Assembly: GCF_000233695.2 (NCBI RefSeq)
Contig: NZ_CM001488.1
Location: 986,792-1,050,791 of the forward strand
Length of the DNA stretch: 64,000 nucleotides
DNA from: Desulfobacter postgatei 2ac9
GTDB lineage: Bacteria; Desulfobacterota; Desulfobacteria; Desulfobacterales; Desulfobacteraceae
Direction: 5' to 3'
Shown piece after piece: positions 10,017 through 18,512 of this stretch. The number at the start of each line of letters is the position of its first letter. Within the stretch, counting starts at the first letter, position 1. Below the pieces are notes generated by a model. The model searched no databases. It saw nothing but the letters and a program-made list of their open reading frames with translations, and was not told where the DNA came from. The position numbers and the translations under genes are program-made.

Positions 10017-10892
10017 ATGAAAAAATTGATTTACGCAGCAGTTGTTTTGGCCATGGTCTTGTGTGCAGCAAATGCATATGCGCACAAAGAAGTACGCGAG
10101 ATGAAAAAAGGCATCCTGCTGGTGGCGTTCGGTACCAGCGAGGGCTCTGCAAAGGTCTCTTTTCAACACATTGAGGCAAAAGTGAAAAAAGCGTTTCCCG
10201 GTGTTGATGTGCGCTGGGCCTATACCTCTCATATCATCCGTCATAAACTGGCCGGGCAGGGGGAGATTATACTTTCCCCGGCCCAGGCACTGGCCAAAAT
10301 GATGGATGAAGGATACACCCATGTGGCAGTGCAGTCCCTTCATACCATTCCGGGAGAAGAGTACCATGAGTTGGCCATGACCGTGAATGGTTTTAAAGCC
10401 ATGCCCGTTGGTTTTGACCGGCTCATTTTGGGATTTCCCCTGCTGGGGGCCCAGGACACGGTTGCCAAAGCGGTTGACGCTATCTTTGCCACGCTGCCCA
10501 AGGCCCGTAAGGCCAATGATGCTGTGGTACTCATGGGGCATGGCACCCACCATCCGGGGAATATTTATTATTCTGCCATGAACTGGCAGCTTCAGCAAAA
10601 AGACCCCAACATTATCATGGGCACCGTGGAAGGGTATCCTGAACTTGGGGATGTCATTGCCTGGCTTAAGGAAAGAAAGAGTGGAAAAGTCTGGTTAATG
10701 CCCTTTATGTCGGTTGCGGGTGATCATGCCAAAAATGATATGGCCGGCGACGAAGAAGATTCCTGGAAATCCCGGCTCACCAAGGCTGGATTCTCCTGCC
10801 AGACCGTGCTTAAAGGCACTGCTGAATATGATGAATTTGTTGACATCTGGGTAGGTCAACTGGCAAAGGCAATGACGCATTGCCGGCCGTAA
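10017..10892 (+). CDS. cbiK: Sirohydrochlorin cobaltochelatase, periplasmic form (CbiKp)
   Basis: Inserts cobalt into sirohydrochlorin, the entry step of the anaerobic cobalamin pathway. The 291 residues begin with a Sec signal peptide (cleavage near residue 22, after AYA), so this is the exported CbiKp type described in Desulfovibrio rather than the cytoplasmic one. Metal and catalytic residues match the CbiK family: GHGTHH (His175), the SLHTIPGEEY acidic segment (Glu114/115) and GDH (His237). ATCAGGAGGAGG precedes the ATG. It is the first gene after the B12 riboswitch and overlaps the downstream permease. As in Desulfovibrio, it sits beside an iron-siderophore-type ABC transporter, so a metal- or tetrapyrrole-transport role for the exported form is plausible. 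Confidence 0.93.
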   Translation: MKKLIYAAVVLAMVLCAANAYAHKEVREMKKGILLVAFGTSEGSAKVSFQHIEAKVKKAFPGVDVRWAYTSHIIRHKLAGQGEIILSPAQALAKMMDEGYTHVAVQSLHTIPGEEYHELAMTVNGFKAMPVGFDRLILGFPLLGAQDTVAKAVDAIFATLPKARKANDAVVLMGHGTHHPGNIYYSAMNWQLQQKDPNIIMGTVEGYPELGDVIAWLKERKSGKVWLMPFMSVAGDHAKNDMAGDEEDSWKSRLTKAGFSCQTVLKGTAEYDEFVDIWVGQLAKAMTHCRP

Positions 10893-11917
10893 CAGGCATA
10901 AAAAGCGCCCCCGCCCGGATGGCCATTGTTCTTGGTTTACTGCTGGGCGCGATTATTGTTGTGTCCGCCGCCATGGGGGTGGTTCGTCTGCCTTTTGTGC
11001 AGGTGCTGGCCGTGATCTGGGAAAAACTCTGCGGCCGGGGCCCTGTGGATGCCCTGGCTTCGGCCATTATCTGGGATGTGCGCCTTCCCAGAATTTTGAC
11101 GGCTGCCATTGTGGGCGCCGGGCTCTCTGTTTCCGGGGTGGTGTTCCAGGGAATTTTGAGAAATCCCCTGGCAGATCCCTATACCCTTGGCATTTCAGCA
11201 GGTGCGGCCTTTGGCGCCTGCGCGGCCTTTTTTTTCAACATGAGTTACTTCCAGGGGGTGAGTGTGGGGTTGTGCGCCTTTGCCGGTGCCGTTATTACGT
11301 TGGCCGTGGTGCTTTACCTGTCCGGCGGATCTGCCGGCGGGTATTCATCCAACAATTTGATTCTTTCGGGTATTATCGTTGCCGCTATTCTTTCAGCCGG
11401 GATCAGTTTCTTAAAATATGCGGCGGATGAACGGGTCTCGGTGATTATTTTCTGGCTCATGGGCAGTTTTGCCGCCAAAACCTGGATGGATGTGGGACTT
11501 TCCCTTGTCTTTGTGGGGATAGGCGCCGTGGTGTGCTTCTGTTTTGGCAGGGACTTGAATCTTATGGCTTTGGGTGACCGGGCTGCCGCTTCCCTTGGCG
11601 TGGATGTGAAAAAATCCCGTCTGATTCTTTTGGCCGCCGCGTCACTCATGGCGGCAGTGTGCGTGTCCGTCTCGGGCATCATCGGATTTGTGGGACTTTT
11701 GGTGCCCCATATGATGCGCGCGATTGTGGGAGCGGACAACCAGTGGCTGATGCCGGTTTCCCTTCTGGCCGGGGCGGTGCTGCTGCTGTGCGCAGATACC
11801 TTTACCCGGGCCGTACTGCCCTCGGAATTGCCCATTGGTGTGCTCACCGCATTGATTGGGGGACCGTTTTTCTGTTATGTGTTTAAACGGCAGTTTTCCG
11901 GAAAACATCGGGTTTAA
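10880..11917 (+). CDS. btuC: FecCD/BtuC-type ABC transporter permease
   Basis: Inner-membrane permease of a vitamin B12/siderophore/heme-type importer. It is 345 residues with about nine to ten hydrophobic helices and the family's landmarks: RLPRILTAAIVGAGLSVSGVVFQGILRNPLADPY near the N-terminus and GIIGFVGLLVPHMMRAIVG with the cytoplasmic coupling-helix Gly near the C-terminus (both quoted in overlapping pieces). The given start is TTG at 10880, overlapping cbiK by 13 nt. An ATG at 10919 is the alternative but lacks the positively charged N-terminus. It ends in a TAATG overlap with the ATPase gene. Position in a riboswitch-led cobalamin operon suggests cobalamin, corrinoid or cobalt-chelate uptake; the symbol reflects that inference. 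Confidence 0.85.
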   Translation: MPAVTGIKSAPARMAIVLGLLLGAIIVVSAAMGVVRLPFVQVLAVIWEKLCGRGPVDALASAIIWDVRLPRILTAAIVGAGLSVSGVVFQGILRNPLADPYTLGISAGAAFGACAAFFFNMSYFQGVSVGLCAFAGAVITLAVVLYLSGGSAGGYSSNNLILSGIIVAAILSAGISFLKYAADERVSVIIFWLMGSFAAKTWMDVGLSLVFVGIGAVVCFCFGRDLNLMALGDRAAASLGVDVKKSRLILLAAASLMAAVCVSVSGIIGFVGLLVPHMMRAIVGADNQWLMPVSLLAGAVLLLCADTFTRAVLPSELPIGVLTALIGGPFFCYVFKRQFSGKHRV

Positions 11918-12696
11918 TGCCCATGGGATATACATTAACGGATATCTGTTTTTCCTATGAGAACCGCGCCATTTTTTCGGGGATCAGCCTGGAAATGGAG
12001 ACCGGGTGCTTCCATGGTGTGCTTGGACCCAACGGAAGTGGAAAAACCACTCTGCTTGACCTGATTACAGGACATCTGAAACCGCAGAACGGCAATATCC
12101 TGCTGGACGGCAGGCCCCTGGATGATTTAAATGTTGGCGAACTGGCGAAAAAATGTGCGCTGGTGCCCCAGGATTTCCGGGTAAATTTCCCCTTTACCGT
12201 GGCCCAGGTGGTGATGATGGGCCGGTATCCCCACCTGGGCCGGTTCAGTGCGCCTGAAGCAAGGGACCGGGAACGGGTGGACCAGGCCATGGCAGCCACG
12301 GGGATCAGCGATTTTTCCCTTCGCCGTGTTACGGAGTTGTCCGGCGGGGAACGCCAGCGTGTGGTATTTGCCAGGGCCCTGGCCCAGGATGCGCCTTGCC
12401 TGATCCTGGACGAGGCCTTCTCCAACCTGGACATCCGCCATTCCCTGGCGCTTATGACCCTGGTTGCGGACAGGGTGGAACATAACGGGCTGACCGTGAT
12501 CAGTGTGATGCAGGATCTTAACCTGGCCGCCCGGTTCTGCGGCTCTTTGCTGTTTTTAAAAAATGGGCGGGTCGCAGCCCATGGGACGGTTGACGAGGTA
12601 TTCACGGAATCGGTTATCAAAGCGGTGTTTGACGTGTCATCCAGAGTATATTTTGATGAAACCATCCATTGTAAACAAGTGGTGTTTATAAAATGA
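11917..12696 (+). CDS. btuD: ABC transporter ATP-binding protein (BtuD/FecE type)
   Basis: ATPase subunit that energises the neighbouring permease. In its 259 residues are Walker A GPNGSGKTT (37-45), Q-loop VPQD, signature LSGGERQ (141-147), Walker B CLILDE (161-166) and the switch His region near VMQDLNLA. It belongs to the iron-chelate/B12 importer class. The start overlaps the permease stop (TAATG) and its end overlaps the binding-protein gene by 4 nt (ATGA). The whole transporter is therefore translationally coupled under the upstream B12 riboswitch. Confidence 0.92.
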   Translation: MPMGYTLTDICFSYENRAIFSGISLEMETGCFHGVLGPNGSGKTTLLDLITGHLKPQNGNILLDGRPLDDLNVGELAKKCALVPQDFRVNFPFTVAQVVMMGRYPHLGRFSAPEARDRERVDQAMAATGISDFSLRRVTELSGGERQRVVFARALAQDAPCLILDEAFSNLDIRHSLALMTLVADRVEHNGLTVISVMQDLNLAARFCGSLLFLKNGRVAAHGTVDEVFTESVIKAVFDVSSRVYFDETIHCKQVVFIK

Positions 12697-13616
12697 AGAT
12701 CATTAATTCGGTAATTATTCTATTTTTTTTGGTTTTTGGGGCCTGGACCGGGCCGGTGCAAAGTCATGGCGGCAATGTTGTTACGGATGCTGCGGGGCGC
12801 AGCATTCAGGTTGATGCGCCCTTTACCCGGATTATCAGCCTGTACGGTGCCCATACCCGGAATTTGCAAACCCTGGGGCTTAATAATGAAATCATCGGGA
12901 TCTGCCCCATGGACAGTTGGGACGGCAAACCAAAATTTTCCTACCATGACGGGCTTGAAAAATTTATGGCTGCCCGGCCGGACCTGGTTTTGATCCGTCC
13001 CATGATTGATCAGGCCTATGCCGCCCTGGTAAAGGGGTTGGAAAAAGCAGGCATTGTTGTTGTCTCCCTTCAGCCCGGCAGTGTGGACGAGATGTTTGAC
13101 TACTGGCTGGCCCTGGGCACCCTGACCGGCAAAGGAGATCAGGCACGGCAGATGGTCACCTCATTCAAAGAAGAAATTGCCGGAATTGGAGCCGTGATCC
13201 GGGGGATTCCGGATAAAAAAAAGGTCTATTTTGAGGCCATTCACTCCCGGATGAAAACCTTTACACCCGGTGCCATGGCCATCTTTGCTTTGGAAACAGC
13301 AGGGGGTGTAAACCTTGCCCGGGACGCGCCCTCCGTGAGAGGCACCAATATCGCCTTTTACGGCAAGGAGCGGATTTTATCCCATGCCCATGAGATTGAT
13401 GTATACCTTGCCCAGAAGGGTGCCATGAATCAACCGACAATTCGGATGATCAAAGATGAGCCCGGTTTCGACGTAATCCGGGCGGTCAAGGAAAATCAGA
13501 TTTTCATCGTCGATGAAAAGATCGTCTCCCGGCCCACCATGGATTTGCTTGAAGGCATTCACACCATCGCAGAGATGCTTTATCCCGGGGTGCTTGAAAA
13601 GGGTGGTCTACAATGA
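12693..13616 (+). CDS. btuF: ABC transporter substrate-binding protein (BtuF/FhuD type)
   Basis: Periplasmic ligand receptor for the BtuCD-like importer. It is 307 residues with an N-terminal signal peptide (hydrophobic to about residue 18, cleavage near VQS-HG). The class III binding-protein fold is evident: VTDAAGRSIQVDAPFTRIIS near the N-terminus, then ARPDLVLI and a long linking helix in the middle, and the DVIRAVKENQIFIVDE segment at the C-terminus. The ligand is not readable; corrinoid, cobalt chelate or iron chelate are possible. It overlaps btuD and cbiA by 4 nt each. Confidence 0.87.
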   Translation: MKIINSVIILFFLVFGAWTGPVQSHGGNVVTDAAGRSIQVDAPFTRIISLYGAHTRNLQTLGLNNEIIGICPMDSWDGKPKFSYHDGLEKFMAARPDLVLIRPMIDQAYAALVKGLEKAGIVVVSLQPGSVDEMFDYWLALGTLTGKGDQARQMVTSFKEEIAGIGAVIRGIPDKKKVYFEAIHSRMKTFTPGAMAIFALETAGGVNLARDAPSVRGTNIAFYGKERILSHAHEIDVYLAQKGAMNQPTIRMIKDEPGFDVIRAVKENQIFIVDEKIVSRPTMDLLEGIHTIAEMLYPGVLEKGGLQ

Positions 13617-15004
13617 AGGGGATTGTGGTTGCAGGCGTTCATTCCGGATGCGGAAAAACTACCATAACCCTGGGGTTGATGGCTGCATTCAAGCGCCGCG
13701 GACTGTGTGTTGCACCCTTTAAGGCGGGTCCTGATTTTATTGATCCGGGGTACCACACCACCGTTACGGGTGTTGCCGGGCGTAACCTGGATGGATGGAT
13801 GCTTAAAAAGAAGACCAACTTGGACATTTTCAGGCAAAACACCGGACAGGCCGACATTGCCGTGCTGGAAGGGGTCATGGGCCTGTTTGACGGATATGAC
13901 GGCAGGAGCGAGGCCGGTTCCACGGCCCAGCTGGCCAAATGGCTGGACCTGCCCGTGCTGCTGGTGGTGGATGCCCGGAGCATGGCCCGCAGTGCCGGGG
14001 CCCTGGTCCAGGGGTTTGAAAATTTTGACCCGGAACTTAAATTCGCCGGGGTGCTGTTTAATAAGGTGGGCAGTCCCGTTCACCTGGACTATCTGACCCA
14101 GGCCCTGGAAGGCAATGTGAAGATGCCCTGCCTTGGCGGGGTGGGCCGGAATCCTCACATTGAAATTCCTTCCCGGCACCTGGGTCTTGTCACCAGTGAC
14201 GATCATGGTGTTGGCGATCAGATGCAGGCTGCCCTGGCCGATCTGGTAGAAAATTGTATGGATCTTGATGCGCTGCTGGATTCACTGCCCCGGGTCCGTA
14301 CGGGTGCGCCCACACCCCCGCAAAAGAAACCGGCGTTTGTGCGCATTGCCGTGGCCCGGGATGCGGCATTCTGTTTTTATTATCCTGAAAATATTGAACT
14401 GCTGGAACAGGCCGGAGCACAGATTCTTTCTTTTTCACCGCTTTCGGACCCGGATTTGCCGGATAACATAGACGGCCTCTATCTTGGGGGCGGATACCCT
14501 GAACTGCATGCCCGGACCCTTGCGCAAAATATTGGATTCAGAGAGGCTGTTTCGCTGGCATGCAAAAACGGCATGCCTATTTATGCGGAGTGCGGCGGAT
14601 TCATGACCCTTTGCCGTACCCTGGAAGATTTAGACGGGCAATGCCACGACATGGTGGGCTGTTTTGGGTTTACCTGCCGCATGAACAAAAGGTTGCGGGC
14701 CCTTGGATACCGGGAAATTACGTTGAACCGGGATACGATCCTCGGGCCAACAGGTGTTACCGCCCGGGGGCATGAGTTCCATTACTCCAGCCTCGATTAC
14801 TCTATCCCGGATGACCATGGGGAAAAAAGCGTGTATGATGCCTGTGATCGGACCGGCGGCACCCGGGCTGTGCCGGGGTTTGAAAAGAACCGGACCCTTG
14901 GCAGCTACCTGCACCTGCATTTTAAAAGCAACCCGGACCTGCCGCAAAATTTTGTTCAGGCGTGTTTTCAATATCAGACCGAGAGGAAATTTTTTCGTAA
15001 ATGA
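13613..15004 (+). CDS. cbiA: Cobyrinate a,c-diamide synthase
   Basis: ATP- and glutamine-dependent amidation of the a and c side chains of cobyrinate. The 463-residue protein has the P-loop GVHSGCGKTT (8-17) and the substrate segment FKAGPDFIDPGYH directly after it. A C-terminal class I glutamine amidotransferase-like domain carries LGGGYPELHA and the nucleophile Cys in YAECGGFM, with a late catalytic His region (GHEFHYS). Length is normal. The start overlaps btuF (ATGA) and its stop overlaps the cbiC ATG. It is a central gene of the corrin block. Confidence 0.95.
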   Translation: MKGIVVAGVHSGCGKTTITLGLMAAFKRRGLCVAPFKAGPDFIDPGYHTTVTGVAGRNLDGWMLKKKTNLDIFRQNTGQADIAVLEGVMGLFDGYDGRSEAGSTAQLAKWLDLPVLLVVDARSMARSAGALVQGFENFDPELKFAGVLFNKVGSPVHLDYLTQALEGNVKMPCLGGVGRNPHIEIPSRHLGLVTSDDHGVGDQMQAALADLVENCMDLDALLDSLPRVRTGAPTPPQKKPAFVRIAVARDAAFCFYYPENIELLEQAGAQILSFSPLSDPDLPDNIDGLYLGGGYPELHARTLAQNIGFREAVSLACKNGMPIYAECGGFMTLCRTLEDLDGQCHDMVGCFGFTCRMNKRLRALGYREITLNRDTILGPTGVTARGHEFHYSSLDYSIPDDHGEKSVYDACDRTGGTRAVPGFEKNRTLGSYLHLHFKSNPDLPQNFVQACFQYQTERKFFRK

Positions 15005-15633
15005 AGCCCCATGAAATTGAAGCAAAAAGCTTTGCCATCATTGACGCAGAGGCCGGTCCCCACAATTTTGCCCCGGATGAGTGGAAAATTGTGCGGCGCA
15101 TGATTCATACCACAGCGGATTTTGAATACATGCAGATGGTCAGGATCTCCAACAATGCCGTGGCGGCCGGGATCAAAGCGATCCGGAACGGGTACACCGT
15201 AATCACGGATACCAATATGGCCAAAACCGGTATCCGCAAAGACCTTTTAGCAGGTTTCGGCAGCCGGTGTGAATGCCTCATGGCTGATCCCCGGGTGGCG
15301 GAACAGGCAACGGAAAGGGGGGTGACCCGGGCCCGCGTAGCGGTGGAAAAGGCTGCACAAATCATGGAAAATGGTATTTATGTGGTGGGGAATGCGCCCA
15401 CGGCTTTGCTTCATCTGCTGGAGATGATACACAATAAAGCGGCGAATCCTGCACTTGTTGTAGGGCTTCCCGTGGGGTTCGTCAATGCGGCGGAATCCAA
15501 GGCAGCCCTGGTGGAAACCAACATACCTTATATCTCAAATGTGGGTCGCAAAGGCGGCTCCAATGTGGCGGCAAGTGTGATTAATGCGTTGGCACTGATT
15601 GCAAAAGATAAGGTTGCCGGTGAAAGGACGTAG
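15001..15633 (+). CDS. cbiC: Cobalt-precorrin-8 methylmutase
   Basis: Moves the C-11 methyl group to C-12 to give cobyrinate. The 210-residue CbiC/CobH fold is recognisable by EIEAKSFAIIDAE at the start, the catalytic His region RRMIHTTADFEY (about 35-46), DTNMAKTGI, and the C-terminal GLPVGFVNAAESK. It overlaps cbiA by 4 nt and is followed by cbiL after a single base. Nothing is unusual about it. Confidence 0.95.
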   Translation: MKPHEIEAKSFAIIDAEAGPHNFAPDEWKIVRRMIHTTADFEYMQMVRISNNAVAAGIKAIRNGYTVITDTNMAKTGIRKDLLAGFGSRCECLMADPRVAEQATERGVTRARVAVEKAAQIMENGIYVVGNAPTALLHLLEMIHNKAANPALVVGLPVGFVNAAESKAALVETNIPYISNVGRKGGSNVAASVINALALIAKDKVAGERT

Positions 15634-15634
15634 A

Positions 15635-16375
15635 ATGACCCAAGGCATTTTGTACGGCATTGGTGTGGGCCCCGGAGACCCCGATTTCATTACCTTGAAA
15701 GCCGTTAGCATTTTGAGTCAGGTGGACGTGGTGTTTGGCGCGTCCTCTGCAAAAAATTCCCACAGCCAGGCGGCTGAGATCGTCAAACCCCATTTAAAGG
15801 CGTCTGTGCCCATTCAAATACTGCCTTTTCCCATGACCCGGAACAAGCAGGTCATGGAAGCGGCATGGCAGGATAATGCCGGAACCGTGATTAAGGTGCT
15901 GGAGCAGGGCAAAAATGCCGCCTTTATCACCCTTGGGGACAGCATGACCTACTCCACTTACGGATATCTGCTCAAATCTGTCCGGAAGTTGGCCCCGCAT
16001 ATTGAGATTTGTTCCATTCCGGGCATCACCTCCTACCAGGCCGCAGCCGCCCGCATCAACACGCCTCTGGTGGAGGGAGAGGAGTCCATGACCCTTTTAT
16101 CCGGCGTCCTGGGCGGGGACAAGTTCCGGGAAATCAGCGACAGTGCGGACAATGTGGTTTTTCTTAAAGCGTATAAAAATACCGGGGATATTGTAAATGC
16201 CCTGGATGAGGCAGGTATGGCCGATAAGAGTGTGGGCATTGTGAGATGCGGGCTTGAAGGTGAGCAAATCATCACCAATGTGAATGCGTTTCAGGAGAGA
16301 AAACCGGATTACTGGACCCTGATCATATCCAAGAAAAGCGGGCATTGTGTCGAAAGTCAGAAAAAAACAGAATAA
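15635..16375 (+). CDS. cbiL: Cobalt-precorrin-2 C20-methyltransferase
   Basis: SAM-dependent tetrapyrrole methyltransferase acting at C-20. The N-terminal YGIGVGPGDPDFITLKA (residues 6-22) is diagnostic of CbiL/CobI, with the later ITLGDSMTYSTYGY and EICSIPGITSYQAAAA motifs of the family. I chose the ATG at 15635 because GAAAGGA lies 7 nt upstream and the protein then begins right at the family N-terminus. An in-frame start at 15599 would overlap cbiC. The 246-residue length is normal. Its end overlaps the next membrane-protein gene by 29 nt. Confidence 0.94.
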   Translation: MTQGILYGIGVGPGDPDFITLKAVSILSQVDVVFGASSAKNSHSQAAEIVKPHLKASVPIQILPFPMTRNKQVMEAAWQDNAGTVIKVLEQGKNAAFITLGDSMTYSTYGYLLKSVRKLAPHIEICSIPGITSYQAAAARINTPLVEGEESMTLLSGVLGGDKFREISDSADNVVFLKAYKNTGDIVNALDEAGMADKSVGIVRCGLEGEQIITNVNAFQERKPDYWTLIISKKSGHCVESQKKTE

Positions 16376-17414
16376 CGGCCTGGCCCTTTTGATCGGGCTT
16401 TTGATCACAGGCGTCGTGCTTGGTGCAGGCCTTGCCTGGGTGGATGGCGTCACCGTGGCAAAGCTGCCCAAGCGCCTCTTCTGGCCGCTTTCCCGGATGC
16501 TTGGATTTGTCTGCATCGGGCTTGTGGCGGCCCAGGCCATTGATGATACGGGCTGGACCCGCAAGCTCGGTGCCCTGGCTGCACCGGTATTCAGGTTTGC
16601 CAATCTGGGCCACCGGTGTTCTGCCGCATTCACCGCAGCCTTTTTTTCAGGGGTCTCTGCCAATGCCATGCTCCTGGATTTTTATAAGGAAAAGCAGATC
16701 ACCCGGTGCCAGCTTTTTTTGACCAACTTCATCAATCAGTTCCCGGCCTATTTTCTGCACCTGCCCATGACTTTTTTTATTGTGGTGCCCTTAACCCGTA
16801 CGGCAGGGTTGCTCTATTTTCTTTTGACCTTTCTGGCCACCTGTGTTCGCACTTTTTTGTTCGTCGTGTTCGGACATTTTTTTGTAAGGCCCCAAAGTTC
16901 AGGTGCTTTTGCGGATAGCCTTGTTCAGGCCGGGGAGACCCAGGGTATTTCAAAAAAGAAAAAGCCGTTGATGCACGCCTTAAAGGAGAAACTTCCCGCC
17001 CGGTTTATCCGGGTGGTGGCTTTTGTGATTCCGGTCTACACCGTGGTTTATGTGCTGACCGTGGCAGGTGCCTTTGATGCTGTTGAAAATTTTATGACCC
17101 GGTTTGCCGTGCAGAATTTTGTCCCGGCCCAGTCCTTAAGCGTGGTGGTCTTAAGTTTTGCCTCGGAGTTCACTGCAGGGTTTGCCGCGGCAGGCGCCTT
17201 GATGGATGCCGGCACCATCACCGTGAAACAGACCGTGATCGCACTGCTTTTAGGCAATATCATCGCGTTTCCCCTCCGGGCCATCCGGCACCAGTTGCCC
17301 CATTACATGGGCATTTTTTCACCGGGCATGGGGCTTTCCATGTTATTGATGGGCCAGGGGTTCCGGGTGGCAAGTATCGTTTTTGTGGGACTGGTATATT
17401 GGTTTGTCGGATAG
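16347..17414 (+). CDS. Nucleoside-recognition (Gate) domain membrane protein in cobalamin operon
   Basis: A 355-residue integral membrane protein with about eight hydrophobic helices, resembling the nucleoside-recognition/Gate-domain family (SpmA-like). The conserved HRCSAAFTAAFFSGVSANAML and the C-terminal GNIIAFPLRAIRHQ segments are visible. The given start is GTG 16347, inside the end of cbiL, and its own end runs 32 nt into cbiD, so it is embedded in the operon. A central basic stretch (SKKKKP, about 195) is probably a cytoplasmic loop. Function is unknown; conservation of its position next to corrin genes would suggest cobalt or corrinoid-intermediate transport, which is inference only. 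Confidence 0.75.
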   Translation: MSKVRKKQNNGLALLIGLLITGVVLGAGLAWVDGVTVAKLPKRLFWPLSRMLGFVCIGLVAAQAIDDTGWTRKLGALAAPVFRFANLGHRCSAAFTAAFFSGVSANAMLLDFYKEKQITRCQLFLTNFINQFPAYFLHLPMTFFIVVPLTRTAGLLYFLLTFLATCVRTFLFVVFGHFFVRPQSSGAFADSLVQAGETQGISKKKKPLMHALKEKLPARFIRVVAFVIPVYTVVYVLTVAGAFDAVENFMTRFAVQNFVPAQSLSVVVLSFASEFTAGFAAAGALMDAGTITVKQTVIALLLGNIIAFPLRAIRHQLPHYMGIFSPGMGLSMLLMGQGFRVASIVFVGLVYWFVG

Positions 17415-18504
17415 AGAGACAAAAAATTTACGCCCGGGCTTTACCACGGGCACGGCAGCTGCGGCTGCGGTAAAGGCGGCCCTGGTATACCTGTTTACAA
17501 AGCAGGTTCCCGGATCGGTAAAAATCAATCTGCTTAACGGTCAGACGATTGAGGTGCTTGTTGACTTGGTATCTGCACACAATGGTCTGGTCCGGGCCGT
17601 GGTGGTCAAGGATGCAGGCGATGACCCGGATATTACCCACCTGGCCAGGATCGGTGCCGTGGTGGGCCTGACAGATAAAGCCGGGACGGTTGAGATCACC
17701 GGCGGCAAAGGCGTGGGCATGGTCACCAAGCCCGGCCTTGAGATTGCGCCGGGAGAACCTGCCATCAATCCCGGTCCCCGGAAGATGATCCGTGAATCCG
17801 CCCTGCAGGTACTCGACCAGTATCACAGCAATGCCGGGGTGAGTGCTGAAATTTTTGTGGAAAACGGCGAGGTGCTGGCCGAAAAAACCCTGAACCGCCG
17901 CTTGGGCATTGAAGGTGGCTTGTCCATTCTCGGCACCACAGGAGTTGTAACCCCTTTGTCCCACGAAGCTTATACCGCCACCATCCGGTCTGCCATGTCC
18001 GTGGCCGGGGCGTGTGGGTGCGATCATGTCGTTCTGACCACAGGACGGCGATCCGAGCGGTTTTCCCAAGCGTTTTTTTGCGATTTGTACAAGTTGCATC
18101 CAGAGGCCTTTATACAGATCGGCGATTTTTTCAGCATCTCCATGGAAAGCCTTGCAGAACATAAGATCCCCAATGCCACCCTGGCCGTGTTTTTCGGCAA
18201 GGCCCTGAAAATGGCCCAGGGGTTTGTTCATACCCATGCCGCCAAATCGGAGCTCACCATGGAGTGGCTTTCGGATGTGGTCAAAAAAGAGACCGGCAAT
18301 AAAACCCTCGCCCGGCACGTTTTAAACGCCAACACGGCCCGGCATGCCTTTGGGATGATCTGGCCCGAATACCCGGATGTGCTGGAAAAGGTAGGCCGCG
18401 CCATGATCCGGTCTGCCGAAAAATTTTGCCCGGCACCGTGCCGATTCAGGGCCGTTATTTATGATTTCCAAGGAACCATTGCCTTTGATTCCCACACTTG
18501 GTAG
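17383..18504 (+). CDS. cbiD: Cobalt-precorrin-5B C1-methyltransferase
   Basis: Methylates C-1 in the anaerobic pathway. The 373-residue CbiD family protein shows LRPGFTTGTAAAAAVKAAL near the N-terminus, the GGKGVGMVTKPGLE loop, and the INPGPRKMI motif. The listed start is TTG 17383; a second TTG at 17404 is closer to the conserved N-terminus. Both overlap the membrane-protein gene. The C-terminus has the expected strand FRAVIYDFQGTIA. Only 8 nt separate its stop from the ATG of hsdR, so the type I restriction genes follow it without room for an intergenic promoter. Confidence 0.94.
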   Translation: MWDWYIGLSDRETKNLRPGFTTGTAAAAAVKAALVYLFTKQVPGSVKINLLNGQTIEVLVDLVSAHNGLVRAVVVKDAGDDPDITHLARIGAVVGLTDKAGTVEITGGKGVGMVTKPGLEIAPGEPAINPGPRKMIRESALQVLDQYHSNAGVSAEIFVENGEVLAEKTLNRRLGIEGGLSILGTTGVVTPLSHEAYTATIRSAMSVAGACGCDHVVLTTGRRSERFSQAFFCDLYKLHPEAFIQIGDFFSISMESLAEHKIPNATLAVFFGKALKMAQGFVHTHAAKSELTMEWLSDVVKKETGNKTLARHVLNANTARHAFGMIWPEYPDVLEKVGRAMIRSAEKFCPAPCRFRAVIYDFQGTIAFDSHTW

Positions 18505-18512
18505 ATAGACAT

